Shown here: one piece after another, positions 1-6,174 of the stretch
Layout of the letters: each line of letters starts with the position of its first letter
How positions within the stretch are numbered: the stretch's first letter is position 1
Origin: Acidobacteriota bacterium
Lineage (GTDB): Bacteria; Acidobacteriota; Holophagae; Holophagales; Holophagaceae
Length of the DNA stretch: 9,066 nucleotides
Direction: 5' to 3'
Assembly: GCA_021778785.1 (NCBI GenBank)
Contig: JAJYBX010000050.1
Location: 1-9,066 of the forward strand
Program-made: the position numbers and the translations under genes
The notes under the pieces: generated by a model
The model's input: the letters and a program-made list of their open reading frames with translations, nothing else
Database searches by the model: none
What the model was told of the DNA's origin: nothing

Positions 1-139
1 GGATTAACAGGATTAAAAGATCGGATTTACAGGATTAAAGGATCATATTTACAGAAAAACGTCGTGATCATGACGATTTCTTTGGTTTTTTAATCATTAA
101 TCCTGTTAATCCTTCCTAATCCTGTTAATCCTGTCTCCG
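1..139. repeat. AT-rich ACAGGATTA repeat island 1 (left end outside window)
   Basis: An AT-rich stretch in a roughly 70% GC background. The left part carries forward copies of the unit (GGATTAACAGGATTAA at 1-16, TTTACAGGATTAAAGG around 26-41). The right part carries the same unit inverted: TTAATCCTGTTAATCC at 97-112 is the exact reverse complement of 1-16, and a further copy lies at 116-131. The whole could therefore fold into a long interrupted hairpin. Its right end, up to CTGTCTCCG at 131-139, is identical over 23 bases (117-139) to the right end of the island at 7201-7301. The left boundary is cut by the window. It looks like a dispersed intergenic repeat without coding capacity. Its function is unknown; transcription termination or a nucleoid/recombination role are possibilities. 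Confidence 0.85.
60..75. other. 16-bp near-palindrome inside repeat island 1
   Basis: CGTCGTGATCATGACG is self-complementary apart from one G/T pair flanking the TGATCA core. It sits at the centre of the island, between the forward and inverted repeat halves, and is followed by a T-rich run (77-91). It could be the loop-proximal part of the island's hairpin, a weak terminator for a gene left of the window, or a protein-binding palindrome. The sequence alone cannot decide between these. Confidence 0.35.
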
Positions 140-159
140 ATTTGGGCCTGCGGTACACT
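131..159 (+). promoter_or_regulatory. possible weak sigma70-type promoter for the 208-3642 gene
   Basis: CTGTCT at 131-136 (3 of 6 matches to TTGACA) and TACACT at 154-159 (4 of 6 matches to TATAAT) are 17 bp apart, about 50 bp upstream of the ATG at 208. The -35-like box lies in the conserved right end of the repeat island. The match is weak and could be chance. No better candidate was seen between 140 and 207. Confidence 0.2.
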
Positions 160-207
160 GCCCGCCATGCCCCACCGCCAAGCTGAGCCTGCGAGAAAGC
201 CGTCTCC

Positions 208-3200
208 ATGGACGTGACCCGCTTCCTGGGCGCCCACCGGTTCGCCTGGCTGGCGGAGCTGGCGCAGGGCGAGGACTGCGCCTGGCACCTCATGCGGCGG
301 GAGCACGACGGCGCGCGGTTCCTGCTCCAGCTCTGGACCCCGCGGCCCCCGGACCGGGAGCTGGACCAGCTCCGCGAGGCCTTCCTGGGGCGCTTCCTCG
401 ACGCCGGTCCCCTGGATCCGGTCCACGGCCACTTCGGCTACGACGACGAACAGGCCTGGCATCTGCAGGCGATCCTGGGCACCCCCCTCGCCCGCCTCTG
501 GAGCGAGTGGGGACCAGCCCCCCGCGCGGCCTTCCTCCGCCGCCTGGGCGAGGCGGTGGCCGCCAGCCCCCACCCGCGGTTCCTGCACCCCGAGGCCCTC
601 ACCTGCCGCCCGGGTCTGATCCTCGCGCCCCGCGTCCTGGGGCGGGCGCCCTGGGGCCTGGAGCACCTGCCGGACCTGCTGCCGGCCCCGGTTCCCGAAC
701 CGCCGCTGTCGGAGGACCTTCCCTGGACGCACCCCCTGGATCTGTCGGACCTGGTGTCGCGGCCCATCCGCGGGCGCAGCCAGGAGCTGACCTACCTCAA
801 GTCGCTGGTGCTGGGCCTCAGCGCCCCCATCCCCATGGAACGCATCATCCTGCTCCAGGGCGAGGAGGGCGTGGGCAAGGAGCAGATGGCCGACTGGGCC
901 TGCGCCGTGGCCGAGAGCGAGGGCATCTGGGTCCACCACCTGGCCGCCTCCCCCGACGAGTCCTCCGGCCGCCTCCTGGGCCGCCTCGTCGAGGCCGTGC
1001 TCCAGGGCAGCGAGGTGGACTTCTACGCCCGGAACCCCGGCGCGGCCAAGGCCCTGGCCCTGCGGGTGCAGGCCTTCGCCTTCCTCACGGGCGGACGGGC
1101 CCTCAACCGCCAGGAATCGGGACCGGAGGCCGAGGAACTGAAGGCCACCCTGGAGGCCCTCGACTTCGCCTCCCTGATGCATCCCCGGCTCCTCCACCTC
1201 TCGGGCCTGGACCGCGCCACGCCGGAGGTGCTGGCCCTGGTCCGGGAGCTGGTGCACGGTTCCCGGACCCCCTGGCTCCTCTCCCTCTCCACCGGCGCCT
1301 CCGGCGCGGGCCTCAAGCCCCTCGTGGCCCAGCTCCGCGCCGAACCCGCCGCGGCCCTCATCGGGCTGAACCGCCTGGAGGACGCAGACCTGCGGCAGGT
1401 GCTGGAAGATCTGCTCGCCTGCCACACCCTGCCCCCGGACTACGTGAACGACCTGCTCGACCGGAGCCTGGGCAATCCGGGCCTCCTCCGCAACTTCCTC
1501 GAACTGGCCCTGCAGGACGGCACCCTGGTCTGCGAGGACGGCTGCTGGGCCCTGGCCACGGAGCACCCGCCGGCGCCCAGGGCCGAGGAAGACCTCATGC
1601 GCCAGATCTTCCTCGGCCGGCTGCAGCGCCTTCCGCCGGCCTCCGCCACCCTGGTGCGCCTGCTGGCCCTGGCGGACCGGCCCCTTCCCACCGGCTCCCT
1701 GGGCCGCCTCCTGGGGCTCACGGGGGATCCCCTGGAGGACGCCCTGCAGGGGGCCGTGGGCTCGCGCCTGGTGCAGCTCCGGCGCAGCGACGCCGCCATT
1801 CCCGATCCCCGCTGGCGGGAGCTGGTGCTGGCCCACACCCCCCAGCCGGAGCTGAAGCGGCTGGCCCGGGCCCTGCTGGCGGCCATCCAGGAGCAGGGCG
1901 GCGCCCTGGCCTTCTCCGTCACCCTCCAGGCCCTGGCCTCGGACCAGGCCACGGCCCTGGCCTCCGTCCTGGCGGCCATCCGCCGGGAACCGGCCACCGC
2001 CCCCCAGGAGGCCCAGCGCATCGTGGACCAGGCCCTGGAACTCCAGCCCGGCCCCGCCGAGGAGGCCCAGCTCTACGAGTACCTCGCGGATGCCTGGAGC
2101 ACCGGATCCCAGGGCGCCCTGGCGCCCCAGGGGGAGAGCGCGCCCCGCCCCGCGGCGGTCCTGGCCCTGGAGGCCCTCCGCAAGGCCCGGGAGGCCCTGG
2201 GCCGGATTCCCGCGGCCGAGCGCCGGGGCGAGGGCCTCGCCGAGGCCCGCCTCCTCCGCAAGCAGGCCACGATCGACCTCCTCCTCCGGCGCCCCGGGGA
2301 GGCCCAGGAGGCCATCCTCGGGGCCGCCGAGCGGCTGTCGGACCACCCCCTCCATCCCGAGCAGCCCCGCCTCCGGCTGGCCCTGGGCTCCCTCCACCTG
2401 CTCCAGGGGCACCTGACCAAGGGCGTCCGGGCCCTGGAGGAGGGGCTCCAGCTCCTGAACGTGGGCGGCAGCAAAGCCTCGCCCCAGGATCAGGCGGCCC
2501 TCCTCCTGGCCCTGGGGCGCGCCCTCGCGGGGCAGTCCCAGTTCCGTCGCGCCGCCTCGCTGCTCCAGTCGGCCCAGCGGATGCTGGAGCACGGCCAGGA
2601 CTACCGCAGCCTCGTCCCCGTCCAGATCGCCCTGGCCCAGGTCCTGTTCGCCCAGGGCCAGCCGGAGCCCTGCCTCCAGCTCCTCCAGGAGGCCCTCCAG
2701 ACGGCGCGGCTGCAGTCCGACGTGGCCCTCCAGGCCCAGGCCCACTTCGCCCTGGGCGCCATCCGCGGGCTGCAGCAGTTCCTGGGCCCCTCCCTCTCCC
2801 ACCTGGACCGGACCCTCCAGCACGCCCAGCGGCTGGGGGACACGGCCCTGGTGTCCATGGCCCAGATCTGGCGCGCCCGGACCCTGGCCGCCCTGGGGGA
2901 TCCCGTGGCCGCGGACCATGCGCAGCTCGCCGCCCTGGCCGCCCGGCCCGGCGTCCTCTCGCCGGAGGAGAAGGGCGACCAGACGCTCCTCCAGGGCGAG
3001 GTGGCCCGCTTCCGGGGGGCCTGGCGGGATGCCGCCCGCCTCTACCGCGAGGCCGCCGCACAGTACGAGTCCACCGGCCTGCTCTGGCGCCAGCGCATCG
3101 CCCAGCTGCGCTTCGCCCAGGCCGAGGCCCGCGAGGCCCAGCGGGTCCACCAGGAGGCCCCCGAACAGGGCTGGGCCATCCTCGAGAACCTGAAGGGCCC

Positions 3201-3642
3201 CGTGGAGGGGTCCGACTCGCGGCTCCTGGATCTGGAATGGCACCGGGCCCACGCCCTGCTGCTCTCCACCGCCCCGCCCTCGGAGACCGTGGCCCAGGAG
3301 ACCCTCCAGGCCTGGAGCGAAGTGCTGGCCGCGGCCCGGGCCCTGAACTTCCCCGCCCAGGTGATGGAGGCCAGCGCCGAGGGCGCGGCCCTGCTCCTGC
3401 AGCGGGGCGAGAAGCTGGGGGCCCGGGCCCGGATGCAGGAGGCCTTCCCCAGCCTCCAGCAGCTCTGGGTGCGCCTGCCGGAGAGCCACGAGACCTGCTT
3501 CCTCGGCCGGGCCGACCTCTACCAGTTCCAGCAGACCGTGGCCGCCGTGGGCCTGCGCTTCGTCCGTCCCGAGCGGGCGGACCCCATGGTGGACTACACC
3601 CCCACCCAGATGAACCTGCCGGCCCTGCCCGCCCCGGAATGA
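208..3642 (+). CDS. Degenerate kinase-like / STAND-type NTPase / TPR protein
   Basis: This encodes 1144 residues, probably cytoplasmic, with no signal peptide or membrane segment visible. Residues ~8-145 follow the order of a Ser/Thr kinase fold (GTPLARLW at 91-98 resembles the hinge region). However, the usual ATP lysine position appears to be Gln41, and the HRD region reads HPEAL at 127-131, so it looks inactive. Residues ~186-450 resemble AAA_16/STAND NTPases: an RGRSQEL entry motif (188-194), a P-loop GEEGVGKE (218-225) with Glu instead of Ser/Thr after the lysine, a Walker B region LLHLSGLD (328-335) without the expected acidic pair, and a GNP motif (422-424). A winged-helix-like part (~460-545) and TPR-like helical pairs (~600-1000) follow. 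The family order kinase-NTPase-TPR is typical of regulatory hubs of the PknK/MalT type. A role as a signalling scaffold is inferred. ATG 208 is the first in-frame start after the stop at 184; its ribosome site is weak. The domain calls come from pattern reading only. Confidence 0.85.
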   Translation: MDVTRFLGAHRFAWLAELAQGEDCAWHLMRREHDGARFLLQLWTPRPPDRELDQLREAFLGRFLDAGPLDPVHGHFGYDDEQAWHLQAILGTPLARLWSEWGPAPRAAFLRRLGEAVAASPHPRFLHPEALTCRPGLILAPRVLGRAPWGLEHLPDLLPAPVPEPPLSEDLPWTHPLDLSDLVSRPIRGRSQELTYLKSLVLGLSAPIPMERIILLQGEEGVGKEQMADWACAVAESEGIWVHHLAASPDESSGRLLGRLVEAVLQGSEVDFYARNPGAAKALALRVQAFAFLTGGRALNRQESGPEAEELKATLEALDFASLMHPRLLHLSGLDRATPEVLALVRELVHGSRTPWLLSLSTGASGAGLKPLVAQLRAEPAAALIGLNRLEDADLRQVLEDLLACHTLPPDYVNDLLDRSLGNPGLLRNFLELALQDGTLVCEDGCWALATEHPPAPRAEEDLMRQIFLGRLQRLPPASATLVRLLALADRPLPTGSLGRLLGLTGDPLEDALQGAVGSRLVQLRRSDAAIPDPRWRELVLAHTPQPELKRLARALLAAIQEQGGALAFSVTLQALASDQATALASVLAAIRREPATAPQEAQRIVDQALELQPGPAEEAQLYEYLADAWSTGSQGALAPQGESAPRPAAVLALEALRKAREALGRIPAAERRGEGLAEARLLRKQATIDLLLRRPGEAQEAILGAAERLSDHPLHPEQPRLRLALGSLHLLQGHLTKGVRALEEGLQLLNVGGSKASPQDQAALLLALGRALAGQSQFRRAASLLQSAQRMLEHGQDYRSLVPVQIALAQVLFAQGQPEPCLQLLQEALQTARLQSDVALQAQAHFALGAIRGLQQFLGPSLSHLDRTLQHAQRLGDTALVSMAQIWRARTLAALGDPVAADHAQLAALAARPGVLSPEEKGDQTLLQGEVARFRGAWRDAARLYREAAAQYESTGLLWRQRIAQLRFAQAEAREAQRVHQEAPEQGWAILENLKGPVEGSDSRLLDLEWHRAHALLLSTAPPSETVAQETLQAWSEVLAAARALNFPAQVMEASAEGAALLLQRGEKLGARARMQEAFPSLQQLWVRLPESHETCFLGRADLYQFQQTVAAVGLRFVRPERADPMVDYTPTQMNLPALPAPE

Positions 3643-3702
3643 AAAGCGTTGACAGGATTGACAGGATTAAAAATTGGATCAACAGGATTAATACGATTTT
3701 AC
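3643..3702. repeat. AT-rich ACAGGATTA repeat island 2 (forward half only)
   Basis: Starting at the base after the TGA of the preceding gene, this reads AAAGCGTTGACAGGATT and continues with two more forward ACAGGATTA-type copies, ending near 3702. It aligns with 7201-7252: an A-run and GCG, then two tandem ACAGGATT units, then ATTGGAT and AACAGGATTAA. Unlike islands 1 and 3 it has no inverted right half. It is non-coding and AT-rich, and separates the TPR gene from the pantothenate genes. Positions 3703-3780 beyond it hold no recognisable gene or strong structure. Confidence 0.8.
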
Positions 3703-3780
3703 TCTGAACATAAAGTCGACGGTGGCCGCGGTCGTCTGCGTCCTTTCGGAATCCTGCTCCTCCCGTCCGGCCGTTTTGTG

Positions 3781-3787
3781 TACTTAT
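3781..3787 (+). promoter_or_regulatory. possible -10 element upstream of panB
   Basis: TACTTAT stands out as AT-rich 36 bp before the panB ATG, in otherwise GC-rich leader DNA, and is preceded by a short T-run at 3774-3777. No convincing -35 box lies at the right distance (3758-3763 is TCCTCC), so this is only a candidate for the panBC promoter. Confidence 0.25.
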
Positions 3788-3823
3788 AGGGGCCCACGGC
3801 TTCGACCTTCCAGCGGAGACCCC

Positions 3824-4687
3824 ATGAGCCACCAGTCCCCGGACGCGCAAGCCCGCGTCACCATCCCCCAGATCCAGGCCTGGGCCCATTCCGGGCGGCG
3901 CCTGGTGATGACCACGGCCTACGACGCCCCCACGGCCCGCATCGCGGACGCGGCGGGCGTGGACATGCTCCTCGTGGGCGACAGCGTGGGGAACGTCTGC
4001 CTGGGCTTCGAGAACACCCTGCCCGTCAGCATGGCCATGATGAACCACCACCTGGAGGCCGTGGCCCGCACCCGCCCGACGGCCCTGCTCCTGGCGGACA
4101 TGCCCTACCTGAGCTTCCACCTCAGCGTGGAGGACACGCTGCGGAACGCCGGGGGCTTCCTCCAGCGGGGGGCGGCCGGCGTCAAACTGGAGGGCGGCGC
4201 CAAGCGCCTGCCCATGATCCACGCCCTCATCGACGCCGAGATCCCGGTCATGGGGCATCTCGGCCTCACGCCCCAGAGCCTCAACGCCATGGGCGGCTAC
4301 AAGGTGCAGGGGCGGGTCAAGGCCGATGCCATCCGCCTGCTGGAGGACGCCCAGCGCCTGCAGGAGGCCGGCTGCTTCAGCCTGGTGCTGGAGGGCATCC
4401 CGGCGGACCTGGCGGCCCGCATCACCGAGACCCTGGCCATCCCCACCATCGGCATCGGGGCCGGGCCGGGCTGCTCGGGCCAGGTGCTGGTCTTCCACGA
4501 TGTCCTGGGCCTGTCCCCGGACCCCGGCCCGAAATTCGTCCGGCGCTATGCCCAGGGATTCGAAGACCTGCGGACCGCGCTGGCCGCCTGGGCCGAGGAT
4601 GTGCGGGGGGGAGGCTTCCCCGATGCCCGGGAATCCTATACCCTTCCAGAAGCCGTCCGTCCGGCCGTGGCCCAGTGGAATCCCTGA
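3824..4687 (+). CDS. panB: 3-methyl-2-oxobutanoate hydroxymethyltransferase (PanB)
   Basis: PanB transfers a hydroxymethyl group from 5,10-methylenetetrahydrofolate to 2-oxoisovalerate, giving ketopantoate, the first committed step to pantothenate; it is cytosolic. The 287 residues carry the family motifs in order: TAYD (31-34), GDSVGNV (52-58), PVSMAMMNHH (67-76), DMPYLSF (92-98), KLEGG (121-125), MGHLGLTPQS (143-152), GGYKVQG (157-163), LEGIP (189-193) and GIGAGPGCSGQVLVFHD. Asp53, Asp92 and Glu123 match the metal ligands, and Glu190 the catalytic glutamate, of the E. coli enzyme (Asp45, Asp84, Glu114, Glu181). ATG 3824 was chosen over the upstream in-frame GTG at 3722 because a GGAG lies 5 bases before it and the upstream extension is unlike PanB. 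It is slightly longer than the usual ~264 residues because of its N- and C-terminal tails. It leads panC by a 47-base gap, so the two are probably one operon. Confidence 0.97.
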   Translation: MSHQSPDAQARVTIPQIQAWAHSGRRLVMTTAYDAPTARIADAAGVDMLLVGDSVGNVCLGFENTLPVSMAMMNHHLEAVARTRPTALLLADMPYLSFHLSVEDTLRNAGGFLQRGAAGVKLEGGAKRLPMIHALIDAEIPVMGHLGLTPQSLNAMGGYKVQGRVKADAIRLLEDAQRLQEAGCFSLVLEGIPADLAARITETLAIPTIGIGAGPGCSGQVLVFHDVLGLSPDPGPKFVRRYAQGFEDLRTALAAWAEDVRGGGFPDARESYTLPEAVRPAVAQWNP

Positions 4688-4720
4688 CCCCAGCCTTGGT
4701 ATTCTGAGCGGCGTCATCGT

Positions 4721-4737
4721 AAGGGAGTCGTTTTTTG
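4721..4737 (+). promoter_or_regulatory. ribosome binding site deciding the panC start
   Basis: AAGGGAG at 4721-4727 is the only purine-rich ribosome site before panC. Its 7-base spacing favours the TTG codon at 4735-4737 over the ATG at 4741 (13 bases). The TTG start would give an N-terminus of fMet-Ala-Met-Arg. Confidence 0.5.
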
Positions 4738-5631
4738 GCCATGCGCGTTGTGCGTACCATCGCTGATTTGAGGGCCCTCCTGAAACCGCTTCGGGAGCAG
4801 GGCCAGCGGATCGGCTTCGTTCCCACCATGGGTTTCCTCCACGAGGGCCACGGGGCCCTCATCCGCCAGAGCGCGGCCCGGTGCGATGCCACCGTGGTCT
4901 CCATCTTCGTGAATCCCAACCAGTTCGGCCCCGGCGAGGACCTGGCCAGCTACCCCCGGGACCTGGAGCGCGACCAGAGCCTCTGCCTGGAGACCGGCGC
5001 CTCCGTCCTGTTCATGCCCGAAGTCGCCGAAATCTACCCCACGGGCTTCCAGACCCACGTGGAACCCGGCCGCCTGGCCGAGACCCTCTGCGGGAAGTTC
5101 CGGCCCGGGCACTTCCGCGGCGTGGCCACGGTGGTGGCGAAGCTCTTCAACATCGTCCAGCCCGACCTGGCCTTCTTCGGCCAGAAGGACTACCAGCAGG
5201 CTGTGGTCATCCGCCGCATGGTCCGCGACCTGAACCTGCCCGTGGACGTGGTGGTGGTCCCCACGGTGCGGGAGACCGACGGCCTGGCCCTCAGCAGCCG
5301 GAACACCTACCTGGATGAGGAGGGCCGGAAGCGGTCCCTGGCCCTCAGCCAGGGCCTCCTGGCCGCCAAGGCCGCCTTCGACGCCGGCGAGCGCAAGAGC
5401 GCCAAGCTGATCGAGCTGGCCAAGGCCCCGCTGGCCCAGGTGGACAAGGTCCAGTACCTCGAGCTGGTGGACGCCCAGACCCTGGAGCCCTTCAAGGGCG
5501 CGGTGAACCGCACGGTCGCCCTCTGCGCGGCCGTCTTCGTGGGCAGCACCCGGCTCATCGACAACGTCATCCTGGCCCCCTCCCCCGACGAGGCCGGCCT
5601 GAACGTCAGCCTGAGCCCCCAGAAGGCCTGA
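4735..5631 (+). CDS. panC: Pantothenate synthetase (PanC)
   Basis: PanC condenses pantoate with beta-alanine using ATP, via a pantoyl-adenylate, to give pantothenate; it is a cytosolic dimer in the nucleotidyltransferase superfamily. The 298 residues show the HIGH-type site in PTMGFLHEGH (30-39), the pantoate-binding NPNQFGP (60-66), FRPGHFRGVATVVAKLFN (122-139), FFGQKDYQQ (147-155) and LSSRN (186-190), all in the expected order. The length is near the family norm of about 280. The start is debatable. TTG at 4735 lies 7 bases after the ribosome site AAGGGAG (4721-4727), while the ATG at 4741 lies 13 bases after it. TTG is therefore preferred, though either choice changes only two residues. 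It follows panB and is followed by a strong hairpin that probably ends the panBC transcript. Confidence 0.97.
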   Translation: MAMRVVRTIADLRALLKPLREQGQRIGFVPTMGFLHEGHGALIRQSAARCDATVVSIFVNPNQFGPGEDLASYPRDLERDQSLCLETGASVLFMPEVAEIYPTGFQTHVEPGRLAETLCGKFRPGHFRGVATVVAKLFNIVQPDLAFFGQKDYQQAVVIRRMVRDLNLPVDVVVVPTVRETDGLALSSRNTYLDEEGRKRSLALSQGLLAAKAAFDAGERKSAKLIELAKAPLAQVDKVQYLELVDAQTLEPFKGAVNRTVALCAAVFVGSTRLIDNVILAPSPDEAGLNVSLSPQKA

Positions 5632-5636
5632 TCTCC

Positions 5637-5683
5637 TCGAGGGGGGACCGCCCGGCCCTCCGGGCCTCTGCGTCCCCCCTCGA
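5637..5683 (+). terminator. Large perfect hairpin after panC, no U-tract
   Basis: TCGAGGGGGGAC (5637-5648) and GTCCCCCCTCGA (5672-5683) form a perfect 12-bp stem. Inside it, GCCCGG (5650-5655) and CCGGGC (5660-5665) form a second 6-bp stem with a CCCT loop. It starts 5 bases after the panC stop. No T-run follows, so it is not a textbook intrinsic terminator. It most likely ends or protects the panBC message in a high-GC genome where U-poor terminators are common. A regulatory structure for the next gene is an alternative. Confidence 0.6.
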
Positions 5684-5712
5684 CGATAGGACCCGGTAGT
5701 CCTTTCGACGCA

Positions 5713-5741
5713 TGGACGTCCGGATCCGGCCGGCCTAGTCT
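5713..5741 (+). promoter_or_regulatory. possible promoter for the exported-protein pair
   Basis: TGGACG (5713-5718) matches the -35 consensus at 4 of 6 positions. It is 17 bp from TAGTCT (5736-5741), which matches the -10 at 3 of 6. The pair sits between the panC hairpin and the next gene, where a new promoter would be expected. It is a weak candidate. Confidence 0.25.
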
Positions 5742-5766
5742 GGAGGTGGACCCTCCGGGAGGCCCC

Positions 5767-6135
5767 ATGCTCGTCCAGGCCCTTCTCGCCCTCGCCGCCC
5801 TGGGGATGCCCCAGGGTCGCGGCCATGGCCATGGCGTGCCGCCGGGCCTCGCCAAGAAGGGGGGCGTGCCGCCCGGGTTGGCCAAGAAGGGTGGGCTGCC
5901 GCCGGGCCTCGCGAAGAAGTTCGGGCGCCGGGTTCCCGAGCGGCCCTACATCGCCATCGACCCCCGCTACCAGGACCGGGCCTATTTCCTGATCGACGGC
6001 CGCTGGGAATTGAGGCGAGGCTTCAGCCTCAGCCTCCAGGCCGAGGTCCGGGATTCCCTCCAGTTGCCGGCAGCCCCCCCGCCGATCCCCCTGCCCCATG
6101 TGGGCGTGGATCTCCACGTGGTGCTGTTCAACTAG
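5767..6135 (+). CDS. Small exported protein with PPGLAKK repeats and LHVVLFN C-terminus
   Basis: This encodes 122 residues and is not recognised as a named family. The first ~15 residues (MLVQALLALAALGMPQG) are hydrophobic and could be a short signal peptide, though no basic residue precedes the hydrophobic stretch. A His/Gly patch (RGHGHG, 18-23) leads into three tandem 10-residue repeats of the type GVPPGLAKKG (23-52). Similar PPGLAK repeats occur in small RcnB-like or otherwise uncharacterised envelope proteins of Gram-negative bacteria. The C-terminal domain (58-122) contains YIAIDPRYQDRAYFLIDGRW followed by ELRR, then a proline-rich turn and PHVGVDLHVVLFN. The protein encoded 39 bases downstream shares this C-terminal domain. 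ATG 5767 was chosen over the GTG at 5746 because GGGAGG (5757-5762) fits it with 4-base spacing. It is probably periplasmic or envelope-associated; its function is unknown. Confidence 0.75.
   Translation: MLVQALLALAALGMPQGRGHGHGVPPGLAKKGGVPPGLAKKGGLPPGLAKKFGRRVPERPYIAIDPRYQDRAYFLIDGRWELRRGFSLSLQAEVRDSLQLPAAPPPIPLPHVGVDLHVVLFN
5833..5922 (+). repeat. three 30-bp in-frame repeats (GVPPGLAKKG)
   Basis: Three consecutive 30-base units encode GVPPGLAKKG, GVPPGLAKKG and GLPPGLAKKF. The units differ mainly at synonymous third positions, for example GGC CTC versus GGG TTG for Gly-Leu. The peptide is therefore better conserved than the DNA, which argues for selection on the protein repeat. Confidence 0.9.
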
Positions 6136-6174
6136 CGCCCGGCCGCACCTGTCCCTTCCTTCGGAGTCACCCCC

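Noticed and set aside
1..139. CRISPR-like array
   Set aside because: The units are 9 to 18 bases, occur in both orientations and have no regular unique spacers; no cas genes are present.
106..3489. 1127-codon open frame on the minus strand opposite the TPR gene, and a 1066-codon frame at 507-3707 in another + frame
   Set aside because: Very long shadow frames are expected at this GC content. Their products are Gly/Pro/Arg/Gln-rich low-complexity sequence with no domain motifs, while the 208-3642 frame shows ordered domain patterns.
3722..3823. 34-residue N-terminal extension of PanB from an upstream GTG
   Set aside because: The extension does not resemble PanB, has no ribosome site, and covers the likely promoter; the ATG at 3824 has a good ribosome site.
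1919..4717. 932-codon minus-strand frame crossing the TPR gene end, repeat island 2 and panB
   Set aside because: It runs through intergenic repeat DNA and antisense to a clear panB. Its composition is Gly/Pro/Arg-rich, so it is a shadow frame.
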